A DNA stretch of 64,000 bases. It comes from Chryseobacterium sp. IHB B 17019. Lineage in GTDB: Bacteria > Bacteroidota > Bacteroidia > Flavobacteriales > Weeksellaceae. The position numbers and the translations under genes were made by a program. The stretch covers positions 1,612,001 to 1,676,000 of the forward strand of contig NZ_CP013293.1 in NCBI RefSeq assembly GCF_001456155.1, read 5' to 3'. Below the pieces are notes generated by a model, which was not told the origin of the DNA, made no database searches, and saw nothing but the letters and a program-made list of their open reading frames with translations. Shown one piece after another: positions 63,409 to 64,000 of this stretch (positions are counted from its first letter, which is position 1; every line of letters begins with the position of its first letter).

Positions 63409-63690
63409 TTATTCACAAAGGATAATTCCTTTATTATGATTAAATTCTACAACACCGCTTTTGATAGGATAAGAAAAAACTGAATCTTTCTCATTTTCCT
63501 TAGTAAAGTATTTTGCATACGCTTCGCCAACAGACTTTGCATATAATTTTACCTTACCACCACTCAAAGAAGAAACGATTCCTGCGTGATTTTGCATGAT
63601 GTGGAATTCACCATTTTTTCCAGGCAGCAATACTGAGTCTACTTCTCCTTCAAAAACTACGTATTCTGGTGTTAAAATTTTTATATTCAT
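63409..63690 (-). CDS. atpC: ATP synthase F1 subunit epsilon
   Basis: The 93-aa protein corresponds to the N-terminal beta-sandwich domain of epsilon: NIKILTPEYVVFEGEVDSVL then LPGKNGEFHIMQNHAG. It lacks the C-terminal helical hairpin, which is common for Bacteroidota epsilon subunits, so the usual ATPase-inhibiting domain is missing. It follows atpD with a 89-bp gap on the same strand. Part of the atp operon split in Bacteroidota as atpD-atpC. Confidence 0.93.
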   Translation of the reverse strand: MNIKILTPEYVVFEGEVDSVLLPGKNGEFHIMQNHAGIVSSLSGGKVKLYAKSVGEAYAKYFTKENEKDSVFSYPIKSGVVEFNHNKGIILCE

Positions 63691-63779
63691 TTTAATTTAG
63701 ATTTAAAGATTTCAGAATTCAGATTTCAGACATAAAAGTCTCATGTCTAGAATCTGACATCTTGTGTCTAATTAATTTA

Positions 63780-64000
63780 TTAAGCGTTATCAGCCAACAT
63801 TTTTTGTCCAGCTGCGATAGCTTCTTCGATAGTTCCTTTCAAGTTGAAAGCAGCTTCCGGTAAGTGATCCAATTCACCATCGATAATCATGTTGAATCCT
63901 TTGATCGTATCTTTGATATCTACCAATGATCCCGGAATACCTGTAAACTGTTCAGCTACGTGGAAAGGCTGAGATAAGAATCTCTGAACTTTTCTAGCTC
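63780..64000 (-). CDS. atpD: ATP synthase F1 subunit beta, C-terminal end (5' part outside window)
   Basis: The minus strand reads [20 protein letters not shown] then [40 protein letters not shown] and ends KMLADNA, the C-terminus of F1 beta with the conserved FLSQPF and DHLPE segments. The stop codon is at 63780-63782. The start and the nucleotide-binding part lie beyond base 64000. Confidence 0.95.
   Translation of the reverse strand, partial: ARKVQRFLSQPFHVAEQFTGIPGSLVDIKDTIKGFNMIIDGELDHLPEAAFNLKGTIEEAIAAGQKMLADNA

Overview
The window is chromosomal DNA from a Bacteroidota bacterium of the Flavobacteriia, most likely Chryseobacterium or a close relative. The indications are AT-rich DNA, a bio operon of Flavobacteriia type, a 288-aa RpoD-like sigma factor, Bacteroidota-only families (DUF3078, TssN, HYC_CC_PP, DUF2723) and promoters of the TTTG-N19-TAnnTTTG type. 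The genus is inferred from gene content; no rRNA or tRNA was seen.

Layout. 1-3588: end of bioF, then bioD, bioB and bioA (biotin synthesis). 3684-13685: mixed housekeeping and stress genes (DUF421 membrane protein, DUF3078 protein, type II NADH dehydrogenase, aldo/keto reductase, SDR plus AraC regulator, HAD phosphatase, PA2169-like and DUF892 stress proteins, a frameshifted NUDIX gene). Two small membrane-protein genes lie in the gaps, at 4532-4693 and 10684-10854. About 13686-30548: a strongly AT-rich genomic island. It opens with a serine recombinase and a HEPN-like gene. Next comes an array in which a ~16-bp repeat (consensus AATCTCAAAAAACGAT) recurs nine times from 15432 to 19668, roughly one small unrelated gene per interval. 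After that are AraC and cupin remnants, a large SF2 helicase with a probable C-terminal nuclease facing an HNH-like gene, a self-complementary ~170-nt RNA-like element with its own promoter and terminator, and a four-gene recombinase operon resembling Tn554/RIT elements. Three of its four genes carry frameshifts.

30549-35567: an ArsR-led operon (SRPBCC, YdeI-like, DoxX-like, DUF4256), a lipoprotein, a threonine aldolase-like enzyme and a DtxR-family regulator. 35659-38725: three type VI secretion genes of the Bacteroidota subtype (tssK, tssN, tssG). 39025-41960: S1/P1 nuclease, two large palindromic repeats, rpoD and a lipoprotein. 41966-49923: a minus-strand copper/metal block (chromate transporter, DoxX, a fused multicopper oxidase, DUF3347, HYC_CC_PP) and a TonB-dependent receptor. 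50071-56721: kdsA, DUF1697 and two large polytopic glycosyltransferase-like proteins. 56942-62489: a cysteine-synthase-like gene next to an alpha-oxoamine synthase, a pair that fits sulfonolipid (capnine) synthesis, then an EamA transporter and a radical SAM protein. 62508-64000: a secreted protein, atpC and the end of atpD.

The parts most worth following up are the repeat-delimited cassette-like array (15.4-19.7 kb), the rod-like RNA (24.86-25.05 kb) and a 37-codon hydrophobic peptide with a terminator hidden on the minus strand of the array (17.9-18.03 kb).
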